DNA from: Fibrobacter sp. UBA4297
Lineage (GTDB): Bacteria > Fibrobacterota > Fibrobacteria > Fibrobacterales > Fibrobacteraceae
Reading direction: 5' to 3'
DNA length: 64,000 nucleotides
Assembly (NCBI RefSeq): GCF_002394865.1
Contig: NZ_DGUZ01000017.1
Coordinates: 62,001 to 126,000 of the forward strand
Shown: positions 32,754 to 42,394 of the stretch, one piece after another
How positions within the stretch are numbered: position 1 is the stretch's first letter
How the letters are laid out: each line of letters opens with the position of its first letter
Translations under genes and position numbers: made by a program
The notes under the pieces: model-generated
The model's input: the letters and a program-made list of their open reading frames with translations, nothing else
The model's database searches: none
Told to the model about the DNA's origin: nothing

Positions 32754-33719
32754 CTACTCTTTCGTGATAATCATGCAAATCACGGGGAGCTTTTTGTCGA
32801 CTTCGTTTTCACTCGGGATGATTTCGCTTTCGACGACCTTGCAGTTGAGCTCCTTCACAAAGAATTCGAGCTGGCTACGTTCAAAACCAAGCCAAATGTG
32901 GCCGTGGGTCGTGCGGAATGATTCTTCCTTGTGCTGGGCGAGGTCCAAAAGCGCAAGCATTCCACCCGGTTTCAAGATGCGGGTCGCTTCCTTGAGGGCA
33001 AGGCGCGGGTCGGTTGCATGGTGGAGCACTTGGCTCATCAAGACGAGGTCTGCGTAGTTGGACGGAAGGCCCGTCTGCGTCATGTCGGCGACTTTCGGCA
33101 TCACGTTTTCGATGCCCTTCTGGTGCAAAATCTGCTGGAATCCGCTGATGATTTTCGGGTCATAGTCGAGGGCCGTCACGTTCTTGCAGCGGCTGGCGAG
33201 CATCAGCGAGAGGTCTCCGCCTTCGCCGCAACCGATGTCCACGGCGTTTTCAAATGGCACCATGAGCTTGCTGAACAGGCTGATTTGCGCCTTGAGGCTA
33301 CCGCCGGCCTGGTCGAGCTTGTGGATTTGTCCCTTGGTCTTGTCGGTGCGTTCTTCGAGCGCTTGTGCGGCGCGGCACTTGAGAATATCCTTGTCCTGCA
33401 GTTCGTCGTAGGCTTCGCGGATAATCTGCAATAGGCGGCTGCTCATGTAAAGTTCTTCACTCAGGCGGTAATAAGCCTTGATGCCGTCGCGGCGGTCTTT
33501 CACGAGCCCGCATTGCGAAAGCTTTGCCAAGTGGCGGCTTGCATTACTCTGGTGGATGTCTAGAATGTCCTTGATTTCGTTGACTGTAAATTCGGACTGG
33601 TCCAGGAGGAGCAATATCTTGAGGCGCATTTCGTCGGAAATGGCTCCAAAAAGTTCCATGTTCGGGATAATCGGTTCTCGGTTCTGGTTTAAATTCGAAT
33701 TTGTCACGTGGTCCGCCAA
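32754..33719 (-). CDS. ArsR-type regulator fused to a SAM methyltransferase
   Basis: 321 residues from TTG 33719; ATG 33659 (codon 21) is an equally good start because neither has a ribosome site. Residues about 23-95 form an ArsR/SmtB winged helix (DEMRLKILLLLD, then HQSNASRHLAKLSQCGLV). Residues about 150-300 form a UbiE/class I methyltransferase with the SAM loop VDIGCGEGG. No metal-binding cysteine pair is obvious in the helix-turn-helix. Such fusions occur in many bacteria; ligand and substrate are unknown. It diverges from the PAP2 gene. Confidence 0.85.
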   Translation of the reverse strand: MADHVTNSNLNQNREPIIPNMELFGAISDEMRLKILLLLDQSEFTVNEIKDILDIHQSNASRHLAKLSQCGLVKDRRDGIKAYYRLSEELYMSSRLLQIIREAYDELQDKDILKCRAAQALEERTDKTKGQIHKLDQAGGSLKAQISLFSKLMVPFENAVDIGCGEGGDLSLMLASRCKNVTALDYDPKIISGFQQILHQKGIENVMPKVADMTQTGLPSNYADLVLMSQVLHHATDPRLALKEATRILKPGGMLALLDLAQHKEESFRTTHGHIWLGFERSQLEFFVKELNCKVVESEIIPSENEVDKKLPVICMIITKE

Positions 33720-33768
33720 TACTTTTTTATGTTTGTCTTTGTGAATATAAATTTTTAATGGACTTTTG

Positions 33769-34656
33769 ATGTTTTCTGGGCGATTTAAAAGCTTGTTTCA
33801 AGCGCTTTTTGCGGTGTTGTGTTTGGCTACGCTTGTCTTTTGTGCACCCGTCGCATCTGAAATCGCGTCCGGCACATCACGGAACATGTCCAGCGCACTC
33901 CCCGTAGAAAATCCAGTACCTCGTCATTACGAAGTTTCTGTCCGCTTAGATGTTCCGCTTTCGCTTGGAATCGTCATGACCTCGGTGCTGGGCGTTTATC
34001 AGTATTACGGAATGTCTCGCATCTCTTCGAGCGACTTGAAACCGAAATCAGAACTGTTGCCTTGGGACCGCCCGTTTGCTGGGCATTACAGCGGGTGGGC
34101 TATGACCGTGAGCCATTATTCGGGAGCCTTGGCTGTCGCACCATTGGTGTTGGCAGGGTACTCTTGGTACAAGGGCGATGCCGATGGTCATGACTTTGGT
34201 ACCTTTACGTTCATGTTTGTGGAAGCGATTGCTTTGCAGAACGCCTTGAATCAGTTGGTGCGTTCTACGCAGTTGTGGCCGCGCCCGTTCATTTACGCCG
34301 AACGCGGCGAAGGCCGTAAAAAAGCGGAGTCTGCACGTGGGGAAGCTTATGGCTCGTTTTATTCTGGGCATGCTTCGGCTGCGTTTACGGTGGCGGTGTT
34401 TACGGGCGAATGGTTCTCTGAAATTTACCCGAACTCCCAGTACAAAAATCTTGTCTGGGCTTCGTCATTGACGCTAGCCGCGGCAGTTGGAGCCTTGCGA
34501 GTGGTTGCGGGTAAACATTATCCTACTGATGTTGTAGTTGGATCGCTTGTGGGGACAGGCGTGAGCTTGGGTGTCCTCAAATTGCATGAGATTTGTAAAA
34601 AGAATATTTCTTTTTGGGCGATTCCGGGCAATATTGGCGCAATTTTTTATTTTTGA
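33769..34656 (+). CDS. PAP2-superfamily phosphatase, secreted or membrane-linked
   Basis: 295 residues with an N-terminal hydrophobic signal. The three acid-phosphatase motifs are in order: RSTQLWPRP (Arg172-Pro173 end), SGH (199-201) and RVVAGKHYPTD (Arg244, His250, Asp254). PAP2 enzymes remove phosphate from lipids such as undecaprenyl pyrophosphate or phosphatidate on the outer face of the inner membrane. A TTG precedes the ATG by one codon. No clear ribosome site is seen; a TATAAATT lies upstream. Confidence 0.87.
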   Translation: MFSGRFKSLFQALFAVLCLATLVFCAPVASEIASGTSRNMSSALPVENPVPRHYEVSVRLDVPLSLGIVMTSVLGVYQYYGMSRISSSDLKPKSELLPWDRPFAGHYSGWAMTVSHYSGALAVAPLVLAGYSWYKGDADGHDFGTFTFMFVEAIALQNALNQLVRSTQLWPRPFIYAERGEGRKKAESARGEAYGSFYSGHASAAFTVAVFTGEWFSEIYPNSQYKNLVWASSLTLAAAVGALRVVAGKHYPTDVVVGSLVGTGVSLGVLKLHEICKKNISFWAIPGNIGAIFYF

Positions 34657-34740
34657 CATTTTTTTATAGCATTTTTTGTGAAAAAGCGTATATATATTGT
34701 GTAGGCTTACTTCGTAAGTCGACTATGTTTGTGAGGTTTA

Positions 34741-35751
34741 TTGATGTTGGATGAGGTGTGGCGTCACTTGTGCGCCGTTGCTATTTTGACCGTGTCTGTG
34801 GTCAGCCATAATTACGCAGCAGAGTTTAAGGATTATAGGGATGGGCGTGTTTACCGCGGAATTCCCTCGGGCTCTCTAAACTGGTTTAAGCAAAGTCTCA
34901 AGTACAGCAAGACCGCGTTCTTTACGGACGAAGAGGGAAATCCCTATTACCGTAGCGACAGCTGGAAGGCTTCGTGCCCGGAGGGTACGCAACTCCCGGA
35001 TGAAACTGATTGGGATGAACTCGTTGAAGATAAGTTTAGTGGCCCTGATAAAATCCAGAGCATGGGCGACTTTGTTGGACATTCGTCGCGAGGCTTTTAC
35101 AAGTTTGAATTTGATGAAGTCGTGAATGCTCGTAAGGGCTTTGTTTACTTTGCCGTTCGTGGTCCTGCGAATCATGCGATAAGGTTTGAAACCAAACGCG
35201 GAATCACAAAGTATGTCGATATCGAAGATGCGGATGCCGTTCAAATCCGTTGCGTCTTTCCTCGAGACCAGTTTGCCGAAAAGAATATCTCCTCAAAGGA
35301 TATGATTTTTACAGATAAACGCGATAACAAAAAATACAAGGTCGGCGTTCGCGGTGGCAAAATCTGGATGATGAAAAATCTGGCGTTTAGTGTGACTTCT
35401 GAAAAACAGTGCTATGTAGACGATAAATCTTTCTGTGAAAAATTCGGGCGCTACTACACCTATGATGATGCTCTCAAGGCTTGTCCAAAAGGTTGGCATT
35501 TGCCGGATGACGGCGAATGGCGCGATTTCCAGAAAGATCGTGCAACGCTGGATTGGGACAATCTTGGGCAGGGCGGTTGCCAGGATTGGGACAATTTCTG
35601 CGATGGCATGAATTCCGGGCATTACTGGTCCAGAAGTTCCATCCAGCCCAATACAGCGCGCTCCTGGGAATTCAATCGTCAAGACAAGGATATTGAACGT
35701 ACGGATGTAAGTGTTTACAAAGGGCTTTATGTTCGCTGTGTTGCGGATTGA
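34741..35751 (+). CDS. secreted FISUMP-domain protein
   Basis: 336 residues with a signal-like N-terminus (hydrophobic 9-22, cut near YAA 28). The first half (about 30-180) looks like a diverged FISUMP copy (SWKASCPEGTQLP). The second half (about 185-336) has the standard core: MIFTDKRDNKKYKVG, KIWMMKNL, ACPKGWHLPDDGEW, YWSRSS and the YVRCVAD end. Unlike the other two FISUMP proteins here it has no lipobox or Ser-rich linker. GAGG before the ATG supports the start; TATATATT lies at about 34690. Confidence 0.82.
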   Translation: MMLDEVWRHLCAVAILTVSVVSHNYAAEFKDYRDGRVYRGIPSGSLNWFKQSLKYSKTAFFTDEEGNPYYRSDSWKASCPEGTQLPDETDWDELVEDKFSGPDKIQSMGDFVGHSSRGFYKFEFDEVVNARKGFVYFAVRGPANHAIRFETKRGITKYVDIEDADAVQIRCVFPRDQFAEKNISSKDMIFTDKRDNKKYKVGVRGGKIWMMKNLAFSVTSEKQCYVDDKSFCEKFGRYYTYDDALKACPKGWHLPDDGEWRDFQKDRATLDWDNLGQGGCQDWDNFCDGMNSGHYWSRSSIQPNTARSWEFNRQDKDIERTDVSVYKGLYVRCVAD

Positions 35752-35798
35752 TGCTTTGGCAACTCGTCGTCCTGAACGGCGAACACCGTGGTAAACTA

Positions 35799-35951
35799 TT
35801 AATCGCTAATTGCAAAAAATGCGTACAGTATAGAAAATACGGTTGCAGAGACAAAGCTCCCCGAGAGGTAAACGAAAAGCCCGAAAACGATTACCGTCAG
35901 TGAAAGAAGAATTATTTTACTCAGGCTTAATGGAAAATGAATATTGAACAT
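35799..35951 (-). CDS. 50-residue membrane protein with two helices
   Basis: MFNIHFPLSL start, hydrophobic segments at about 12-29 and 32-48. AAAGG lies six bases before the ATG and TATAAT about 35 bases upstream, both on the minus strand. It converges with the FISUMP gene. The family is not recognised; a small membrane protein in its own unit. Confidence 0.6.
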   Translation of the reverse strand: MFNIHFPLSLSKIILLSLTVIVFGLFVYLSGSFVSATVFSILYAFFAISD

Positions 35952-36026
35952 GTGTGACCTTTAATGTTTATCTTTAACTGATTATAAAATAGATAAAGAT
36001 AATGTCATTAAATGTCACTACGTGGA

Positions 36027-36272
36027 TTAAAGTTCGTCTTCGCTTTCGGACACGTCTCCGAAGTGGCTTCCGTACTCATCAAAGTTGATTTCTTCGGCAA
36101 TGTCGTCGTTATCGATGTCGTCGTTGTCAAGCCCAAGTCCAAGTCGTGCGCAAATGCGGTCAAGGAGGATAAGGTCCACATCTTCGGGGTCGCCACCCTC
36201 ACGCTCGTAGGCTTCGATGATGAGTTCCTGTTCATCGACTTTATATTTATCGACTGCTTCAGTGATTTTCAT
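36027..36272 (-). CDS. small very acidic protein
   Basis: 81 residues from ATG 36272, chosen because AAAGGAG precedes it; the longer frame is unsupported. The chain is rich in Asp and Glu with a repeated NDDIDNDDI stretch near 50-60 and a predicted helix at the start (MKITEAVDKYKV). No family recognised. It may act as an inhibitor, chaperone or binding partner of a basic protein, but that is a guess. It diverges from the TPR gene. Confidence 0.6.
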   Translation of the reverse strand: MKITEAVDKYKVDEQELIIEAYEREGGDPEDVDLILLDRICARLGLGLDNDDIDNDDIAEEINFDEYGSHFGDVSESEDEL

Positions 36273-36370
36273 TTTTTCTCCTTTGCGGGTAATTGGTATT
36301 ATCCGCATCTCTGATAGTAATATCACCAATCTATGCCATAAAGTCAATGGTTTTTACTAAATTTTTCGCT

Positions 36371-37645
36371 ATGAACAAGAAATTGTCTTTTATCGCGCTT
36401 GCGTTGTTGGTTGGAATGTCTCAAACTTGGGCTGTGGACCCCCGTATTGAACAGGGTGCCCGCTTTGAGGCCAAGGGTCAGTATGATAAAGCTCTTGGTG
36501 AATACCGTGCCATGTTGGCTGAAAATAAAAAGAATACCGAAGCTTATATGGCGGCAGGCAAGGTTCGCATGAAGATGAAGGACTATAAGGGGGCTGTGGC
36601 GAACTTCCGCCTCGCTTATGGTTATGACCCGAGTTTGACTGATGCATACGAAGGGGCCGCTAAGGCTTACGAGGCTATGGGCCAGCAGGCAAAGGCTGAC
36701 GCTGAGCGCGCTAAGATGAAAGGTGGCAAGGTTGCTTCTGCAGCACCCGCCCCCGCAACGGCTCCGAAGGCGGAACCGGCAAAGCCCGCTGCTCCTGCAA
36801 AGGTCGAAACCCCGAAGGCTACACAACCGGCGCCTGCAACGGCTGTCGCCTCTGAAGATCCGTTTGAAAAGGGCAAGGCTTTGCTTGCCGAAGGCCGCTA
36901 TGCTGAAGCCGCTCCGCTTTGGAGAGTTGTTCTTTCAAAGAAACCTGGCGATGCCGGTGCGTACTTCTATGCGGGCTTAACCCGTTATGAATTGGGAGAA
37001 TACGACAAGGCCGAGTTCAACTTGAAGAAGGGACTTTCGTACAAGGAACGCGGTAACGACGCTAATTTCTATTTGGCAAAAATCAACCAGAAGAGCAAGC
37101 GCACCGAGCAAGAAAAGAAGTACCTCGCCGCTTACTTGAAGAAAGCTGCTCCGGATGCCAAGTTCCGCAAGGCTGCTGAAGACCGCCTGGCCGAAATCAA
37201 CGCTGTCGCGAGTGCTGCTGCCGAAGAAAAGGCTATGCAAGAAGCCGAAGCTAAAGCTTTGAAGGATGCGAAGAAGAGCGGGAACGACAAGTCGAAGTCT
37301 GCTGAACCATCTGTTGTTCCGCAGAGGGAAGACGTTGCTCCGACCGCTTCGAATTCCATTGCCAATGCCAATGCGCTTTATGCAGACGGCTATCACGAAG
37401 CCGCTCTCCAGATGTACAAGGCTTTGCTTGAAAACGAAATCACTCCGGATGAACGTTATTTTGCGATGCTCCAGATGGGCAACATCTACCGTGAAATGCG
37501 CGACTTCCACAGTGCTGTAACGCGCTATCGTGACGTTGTCCGTGAATTCCCGGATTCTGACTGGGCTACTGAAGCCGAACGCGCTCTCGAAGATGCCGTG
37601 TGGCTTGAAAAGCACGCGAGCGAACTCCCGCGAAATAAGCGCTAA
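36371..37645 (+). CDS. secreted TPR-repeat protein
   Basis: 424 residues from ATG 36371; TAAATT (36358-36363) ends seven bases upstream, and the longer frame before it lacks support. Signal peptide cut after TWA near 20. TPR units cover about 24-115, 160-265 and 325-410, separated by an Ala/Pro/Lys linker (about 118-155) and a charged Lys/Glu/Ala coiled segment (about 270-315). The layout resembles periplasmic scaffold proteins of the YbgF/BamD kind, though none is claimed. A GCCGGG/CCCGGC terminator lies at 37709-37724. Confidence 0.82.
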   Translation: MNKKLSFIALALLVGMSQTWAVDPRIEQGARFEAKGQYDKALGEYRAMLAENKKNTEAYMAAGKVRMKMKDYKGAVANFRLAYGYDPSLTDAYEGAAKAYEAMGQQAKADAERAKMKGGKVASAAPAPATAPKAEPAKPAAPAKVETPKATQPAPATAVASEDPFEKGKALLAEGRYAEAAPLWRVVLSKKPGDAGAYFYAGLTRYELGEYDKAEFNLKKGLSYKERGNDANFYLAKINQKSKRTEQEKKYLAAYLKKAAPDAKFRKAAEDRLAEINAVASAAAEEKAMQEAEAKALKDAKKSGNDKSKSAEPSVVPQREDVAPTASNSIANANALYADGYHEAALQMYKALLENEITPDERYFAMLQMGNIYREMRDFHSAVTRYRDVVREFPDSDWATEAERALEDAVWLEKHASELPRNKR

Positions 37646-37741
37646 TTGGCCATTAGTCAATGGTCTTTAGTTATTAGTTACAACTGAAAGATTTCGTATA
37701 AAATTATGCCGGGCTTGCCCCGGCTTCATTGTTTTTAAGAT

Positions 37742-37788
37742 GTCATGCCCGCTCAGGTCACTGGGCTTGTCGAAGGGAGGGCATCGCC
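37742..37788. repeat. composite palindromic repeat
   Basis: Outer arms GTCATGCCC and GGGAGGGCAT are like family A (12607); the centre CTTGTCGAAGGG is like family C (see 23416 and 43242). It looks as if one repeat has inserted into another. Confidence 0.55.
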
Positions 37789-37813
37789 TTTTTTGAAAAA
37801 ATTTTGAGAAAAA

Positions 37814-39346
37814 TTATCCTTTCACAAGCTTTCGATCGCTCTTGACTTTATCCAGGAATTTCTTGTAGAGCTTGTTGTAAATTTCGTGATTTTCGGGATT
37901 CGGTGTATATGTGTTCGTGATTTCGATGTAGCTGTGGATGTCATCGAACTTCATCTGTCCAAGCCCGATTGCAGCAACGGCGGCGGCACCAAGCGCTCCC
38001 ACGTACTGCGGATGCTTGACCGTTTCAATCGTATGCCCGGTCACGTCGGCGAGAATCTGGTTCATGATGTTGATTCTTGCAAGGCCACCTGCAAAGCGGA
38101 TCGTGTCCGAAATCTTGCACTTCTTGGCCTGGCATTCCAAAAGCCAGCGGAAGTGGAAACAGATGCCTTCGATGACTGCACGGAGTAAATCTCCACGAGT
38201 GGTTTCTAGGCTAATGCCCGAAAGCGAACTGCGGATGTCGCCGTCTTCGAACGGCGTCTTGCAGCCGTTCATGAATGGTGTGAACAAAAGCCCATGGGCA
38301 CCGGGTTCCGCTTTTGAAACAAGCGATGCGCATTCTTCGTAGCTGTACTGTGAATTGTCGAGTTTGCCGATAAGTTCGCGTGCCCACGCAAAGCATTTGC
38401 CTGCGGTTTCTAGTTCACCGTACAAGTATTTCTGCTTGGTATTTGGTCCCTTGACCGCGATCATCATGATGTCTGCAAACTGGATGATATGGTCGACGAC
38501 CGTGCTTACGGAGCCTGATGTTCCGCAGTATATGGTCGTCATGTTGCTCTGCGTGTTGCCACAGCCGATTGCGACCATGGCGACATCGCCACCACCTGCA
38601 ATGACGGGAGTTCCTTTTTCCAAGCCCATCTGCTCTGCGGCCGTGGCTGTGATACGACCAACGATGTCGGTGCTTTGCACGATTTCGGGCAGGTGCTTTT
38701 CGTTGATGCCGTAAACTTTTGCCATCGTATGGCTCCAGCCTGAATGGCCCTTACGGCAGTCGTTCAATGCGGCGCAGAATGCGGAATCCTCGGTGCGCAC
38801 AAAACGGCCTGTAGTCTTGTACAAAAGGTAATCGCCAGCATCGAGGAATTTGTCAACCTGAGCGAATTTTTCGGGCTCGTTGTTTTGTACCCACTTGTAT
38901 TTCCAGATGGGACTGTATCCTCCAACGGGGACCATGCTTGTATGTCGAATGGCTTTGAAGAGCTTCCAGATGTTTAAGCCGTGGAGCTTGAGTCCATGGT
39001 CAAAGTAATCTTTAAATTCCTTGTCGGCACGCCTGTCTAAGAATGTCATTGGCGGTCGGACTGTATTGCCGTTCTTGTCAACGAGTACAGTTGCGTTCAG
39101 TTGTGAGCAGAAACTGATGCCCTTGATTTGGTCACTAGAGATGCCGTAATTTTTGAGGAGCTCTTTTGTGCTGCGGCAGATGGAATCCCACCATTGTTCG
39201 GTGCTCTGTTCGACACCTTTTCCGCCGAGTGTTATTGTACTGTGGGTGTTGACTACTGTTGCTCCCACGAATTCAATCGAATTCGCAATTTTCGTGAGCG
39301 TTGCTTTTATAAAGGAATTGCCGATGTCGTATGTGACCAAATACAT
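37814..39346 (-). CDS. FGGY-family carbohydrate kinase (xylulokinase-like)
   Basis: 510 residues, the usual length. The phosphate loop is DIGNSFIKATL near residue 7, the FGGY N-terminal block includes SQLNATVLVD and a DRRAD motif, and the second ATP-binding block is TTIYCGTSGSVS with the IRFAGGLARINIMNQILAD signature near 420. GAGGG seven bases before the ATG supports the start. The enzyme phosphorylates a pentose or related sugar; xylulose is the most common substrate in this subgroup, not proven here. It stands alone. Confidence 0.87.
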   Translation of the reverse strand: MYLVTYDIGNSFIKATLTKIANSIEFVGATVVNTHSTITLGGKGVEQSTEQWWDSICRSTKELLKNYGISSDQIKGISFCSQLNATVLVDKNGNTVRPPMTFLDRRADKEFKDYFDHGLKLHGLNIWKLFKAIRHTSMVPVGGYSPIWKYKWVQNNEPEKFAQVDKFLDAGDYLLYKTTGRFVRTEDSAFCAALNDCRKGHSGWSHTMAKVYGINEKHLPEIVQSTDIVGRITATAAEQMGLEKGTPVIAGGGDVAMVAIGCGNTQSNMTTIYCGTSGSVSTVVDHIIQFADIMMIAVKGPNTKQKYLYGELETAGKCFAWARELIGKLDNSQYSYEECASLVSKAEPGAHGLLFTPFMNGCKTPFEDGDIRSSLSGISLETTRGDLLRAVIEGICFHFRWLLECQAKKCKISDTIRFAGGLARINIMNQILADVTGHTIETVKHPQYVGALGAAAVAAIGLGQMKFDDIHSYIEITNTYTPNPENHEIYNKLYKKFLDKVKSDRKLVKG

Positions 39347-39463
39347 TTCTTTACCCTCTATAAAACGTCCTCATATACCCTTAAACAACATGGAAAATTA
39401 TAAAAAAATTACACAGGCTTTGTCACCTGTGTAGTAAGTTTTTTGAAAGCTTTTATGTTCTTT

Positions 39464-40666
39464 TTACACGACCTGGACTAGGAGGCCTTTGAGGTATTGT
39501 CCTTCGGGGAAGGCCGTGTTCACGGGATGGTCGGCGGGCTGTCCAAAACGCTCGATAATCTGCACGCGACGGTGGGCATCGGCTGCGGCATCGGCGATAA
39601 TTTTCTGGAACAGGTCCATTTCCATAAGGCCTGAGCAGCTGAATGTGGCGAGCATGCCGCCTTCGGCGAGAAGCTTCATTGCAAGCAAATTAATATCCTT
39701 GTAGCCGCGAGCGCCTTTCTGCAAGTTGTCCTTGCTTTCGACGAATTTTGGCGGGTCAAGCACGATAAAGTCAAATGTTTCGGCCTTGTCGCGGCACTTG
39801 CGCAAGTACTGGAACACGTCGGCTTCAACGTGGGTTGCATGTGCGGTGCTTAGTTTGTTTCGCATGATGCCTTCCTTGGCAAGCTTGAGCGCGTCCTTGG
39901 ATACATCGACCTGGTAAACTTTTTCGCAACCGCCACGGAGTGCGTACAGACCAAAGCCGCCGGTGTAGCAGAAGCAGTTGAGCATCTTTTTGCCACGAGC
40001 GAGTTCGCCTACGCGGCGTCTGGCATCGCGCTGGTCGAGGTAGTAGCCTGTTTTGTGTCCGTTTTTCACGTCAATCGGGAAAAGAATTCCGTTTTCGTTG
40101 ATGATGACCGGCTCGTCCGGGACTTCGCCAAACACGACGCCCGTGCGGAGGGGGAGACCTTCTTTTTTGCGGACTTCAGAATCGCAGCGTTCGTAAATGC
40201 CGCGGCAGCCCGTCTTTTCGGCGAGCAATTCGTAAATAATCTGGCGGTTGACTTCGGCGCCTGCAGCAAGAATTTCGACGGAGTAAATGTCGGCGTACTT
40301 GTCGATGATGCAGCCCGGAATGCCGTCGTTTTCTGCGTTCACAAGGCGGAATGCACATTCCCTGTCATGGATGTCGAACCCACGGCTCTTGCGGGAGGCG
40401 ATGGCGCGGTCCAAAATGTCGCTAAAGAATTCGCGGTCAATTTTGACGTTCTTTCCTTCGGTCCCGAATGTCCAGAAACGGCCTCGAATCTGGGATTTGG
40501 GGGAGTAGGCTGCAAGGCCCAAAAAATCGCTATGGTAGCTATAAACTTCGACAACGTCACCAAGAGCGGGGTCGCCAACAACTTCATCAATGGCGCCGCT
40601 AAAAATCCACGGGTGGTAACGGAGGGCTGATTTATCACGCCCGGCTTTCAATGTAATTGCTTTCAT
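39464..40666 (-). CDS. class I SAM methyltransferase, RlmI/23S rRNA cytosine type
   Basis: 400 residues from ATG 40666, set by TAAATT (40674-40679) seven bases upstream. An N-terminal PUA domain (about 1-75, RHPWIFSGAI) and EEHD-like middle lead to the Rossmann domain with MLNCFCYTGGFGLYAL (SAM loop, near 217) and DPPKFVES (near 295). The pattern is that of RlmI, which makes 5-methylcytosine at 23S position 1962. No pocket cysteine was examined, so the exact target is unproven. Confidence 0.88.
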   Translation of the reverse strand: MKAITLKAGRDKSALRYHPWIFSGAIDEVVGDPALGDVVEVYSYHSDFLGLAAYSPKSQIRGRFWTFGTEGKNVKIDREFFSDILDRAIASRKSRGFDIHDRECAFRLVNAENDGIPGCIIDKYADIYSVEILAAGAEVNRQIIYELLAEKTGCRGIYERCDSEVRKKEGLPLRTGVVFGEVPDEPVIINENGILFPIDVKNGHKTGYYLDQRDARRRVGELARGKKMLNCFCYTGGFGLYALRGGCEKVYQVDVSKDALKLAKEGIMRNKLSTAHATHVEADVFQYLRKCRDKAETFDFIVLDPPKFVESKDNLQKGARGYKDINLLAMKLLAEGGMLATFSCSGLMEMDLFQKIIADAAADAHRRVQIIERFGQPADHPVNTAFPEGQYLKGLLVQVV

Positions 40667-40772
40667 AGGTGAAAATTTAGAATTTTTAGTTATATTTATT
40701 TTGTCACGCATTTGTGTGGTTCATAAAACGTGAGACGGTGCGCAAATTATTGTTTTTAATCGAGGGGGAAAA

Positions 40773-42368
40773 GTGATTGTAAATTTCTTTTTTGAAATTT
40801 TAATTGCTAGATTAAAAAACATGGTAGGAAAGAATCAAGCAAAGTTTTTTAGGGTTGGGCTTTTGGGCTTAGCCCTGGTTTTTGCTGTATCTTTGTCTGC
40901 CTGTGGTGATTCTGAATCCTCCAAAAAAGAATCGTTAAATGCGATTCCCGGAAAGCCTTTGTTTAATGGCGTTGTCCAGAGCGTTGTGGGCGATGCTCTT
41001 GTGAAAACCGCTGATAGCCATGCTAAGTCGTTGAAGGTCGGTTTAGCCGTTCATGAAAAATCATCGATTGTGACCGAGGCGGGTTCTTCGGTTGTGATAT
41101 CTGTTGATGATGGTTCTGCGCTCAAGACCGATGGTCGGTCGGAGATGGCGATTGAAGTGACGAAAGCTGATGAATTGAAAACAAGGATGACTGTAGCCCT
41201 CCGCTATGGAAAGTTGTTGTTCGAGGTGCAAAAGCAGGCTGTCAAGGATGAGTTCGAACTCCGTACGGAAAATGTTTCGTCAGTTGTTCGTGGAACGGCG
41301 GGCTTTATTGAAAATATCGATGGGTTGGAAATCTCGTCGCTTAAGGAAGGTCGTCTTGACGTGACTGTAAAAACCGATACGGCGCAGTCGGTCAAGAGCG
41401 GGCAGACTTTGATTGTCAATACGAATGGCTTAAGGATTTTATCGCTTGCAAGTTCAGGTTCGCTCAAGTTGGCGCGAGCGCTTGATTCGATTGCAACGGG
41501 AGCTGCTACTGAACTTGGTGTGCGCGCTGCAAGGTTGAATCTCGACAAACTCGAAACGATGCTGTTGGAATTTGATGAAGCCTACAAGAAAAAATCGGAA
41601 GCTTTCATAAAGAGTTCGCAGATTGAGTTTAAGCCGAAGGTCTTGAATGAATATATTGGCAAGCCGAGCGTGACGCTTGAAGCGTTGTTTATTCCGGGTA
41701 GCTTTGTTTCTGTGCTCGGAATTGTCGATACGATCCCAGAAAACGGGCTCTACAGGCGTACGTTTGAATGGGCTGATTCTACAGCGTTTGGTCCGAAGCA
41801 TTTTGTTGTGAATTGCAGCAATGGTGAAGTGGAATACATTTGCCATACGTGGCATACGAATTTTGTTTCGGCAAAGATGGCTGCGGTCTTGACGAAGGCA
41901 GATGAACGCAAGTCTAACGTTCCGAAAGATACGGTCCAACCGAAAAAACTCAAACCGTCGATTGTTATTGTGGGCTCCGGTCGCGAACGCATTCATGTAT
42001 TGCCCGAAGAACGTGATATCCCGGCGACGCTCCGTTTTAGTGTGGCTGGCTTGATGGGTTCGGACTTGTCGCAAATCAAGAAAATCATCGTGAAACGCAA
42101 GGGTGTTGTGGTAAAGACTTTTGCAGACGATGAATTGATGACAAATTCATTTAAATTGCCGATTCGCCTCAAGCAGAATCGAATAGCCCATTTCGAAATT
42201 GTGGCCATGTTTGTAAATGGCAAAAAAATCAAGGCAAGGAAAGTTTATGAGACGTATTGCTTCTTCGAAAATTACGAAGATGGCAAGAAGAGTAACCGAA
42301 TCAACGACATGACGGCAGAAGAAGAATACAAAAATGTCGTCTCCAAGCGCCTGCTCAAGAACGAATAG
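40773..42368 (+). CDS. FecR-domain lipoprotein
   Basis: 531 residues from GTG 40773, which has GAGGGGG four bases upstream; ATG 40821 would also keep the lipobox. The lipobox SLSAC gives Cys45 in the longer form. Residues about 55-215 match the FecR beta domain (VGDALVKTAD, then SVVISVDDGSALKTDGRSEMAI and SSVVRGTAGF). The following 300 residues are a beta-rich unknown region. FecR domains occur in anti-sigma regulators and in surface proteins; no sigma factor lies nearby, so a structural role in the envelope is more likely. Confidence 0.8.
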   Translation: MIVNFFFEILIARLKNMVGKNQAKFFRVGLLGLALVFAVSLSACGDSESSKKESLNAIPGKPLFNGVVQSVVGDALVKTADSHAKSLKVGLAVHEKSSIVTEAGSSVVISVDDGSALKTDGRSEMAIEVTKADELKTRMTVALRYGKLLFEVQKQAVKDEFELRTENVSSVVRGTAGFIENIDGLEISSLKEGRLDVTVKTDTAQSVKSGQTLIVNTNGLRILSLASSGSLKLARALDSIATGAATELGVRAARLNLDKLETMLLEFDEAYKKKSEAFIKSSQIEFKPKVLNEYIGKPSVTLEALFIPGSFVSVLGIVDTIPENGLYRRTFEWADSTAFGPKHFVVNCSNGEVEYICHTWHTNFVSAKMAAVLTKADERKSNVPKDTVQPKKLKPSIVIVGSGRERIHVLPEERDIPATLRFSVAGLMGSDLSQIKKIIVKRKGVVVKTFADDELMTNSFKLPIRLKQNRIAHFEIVAMFVNGKKIKARKVYETYCFFENYEDGKKSNRINDMTAEEEYKNVVSKRLLKNE

Positions 42369-42394
42369 CTTTTACAAAAGCTAAATTTGGGCGC

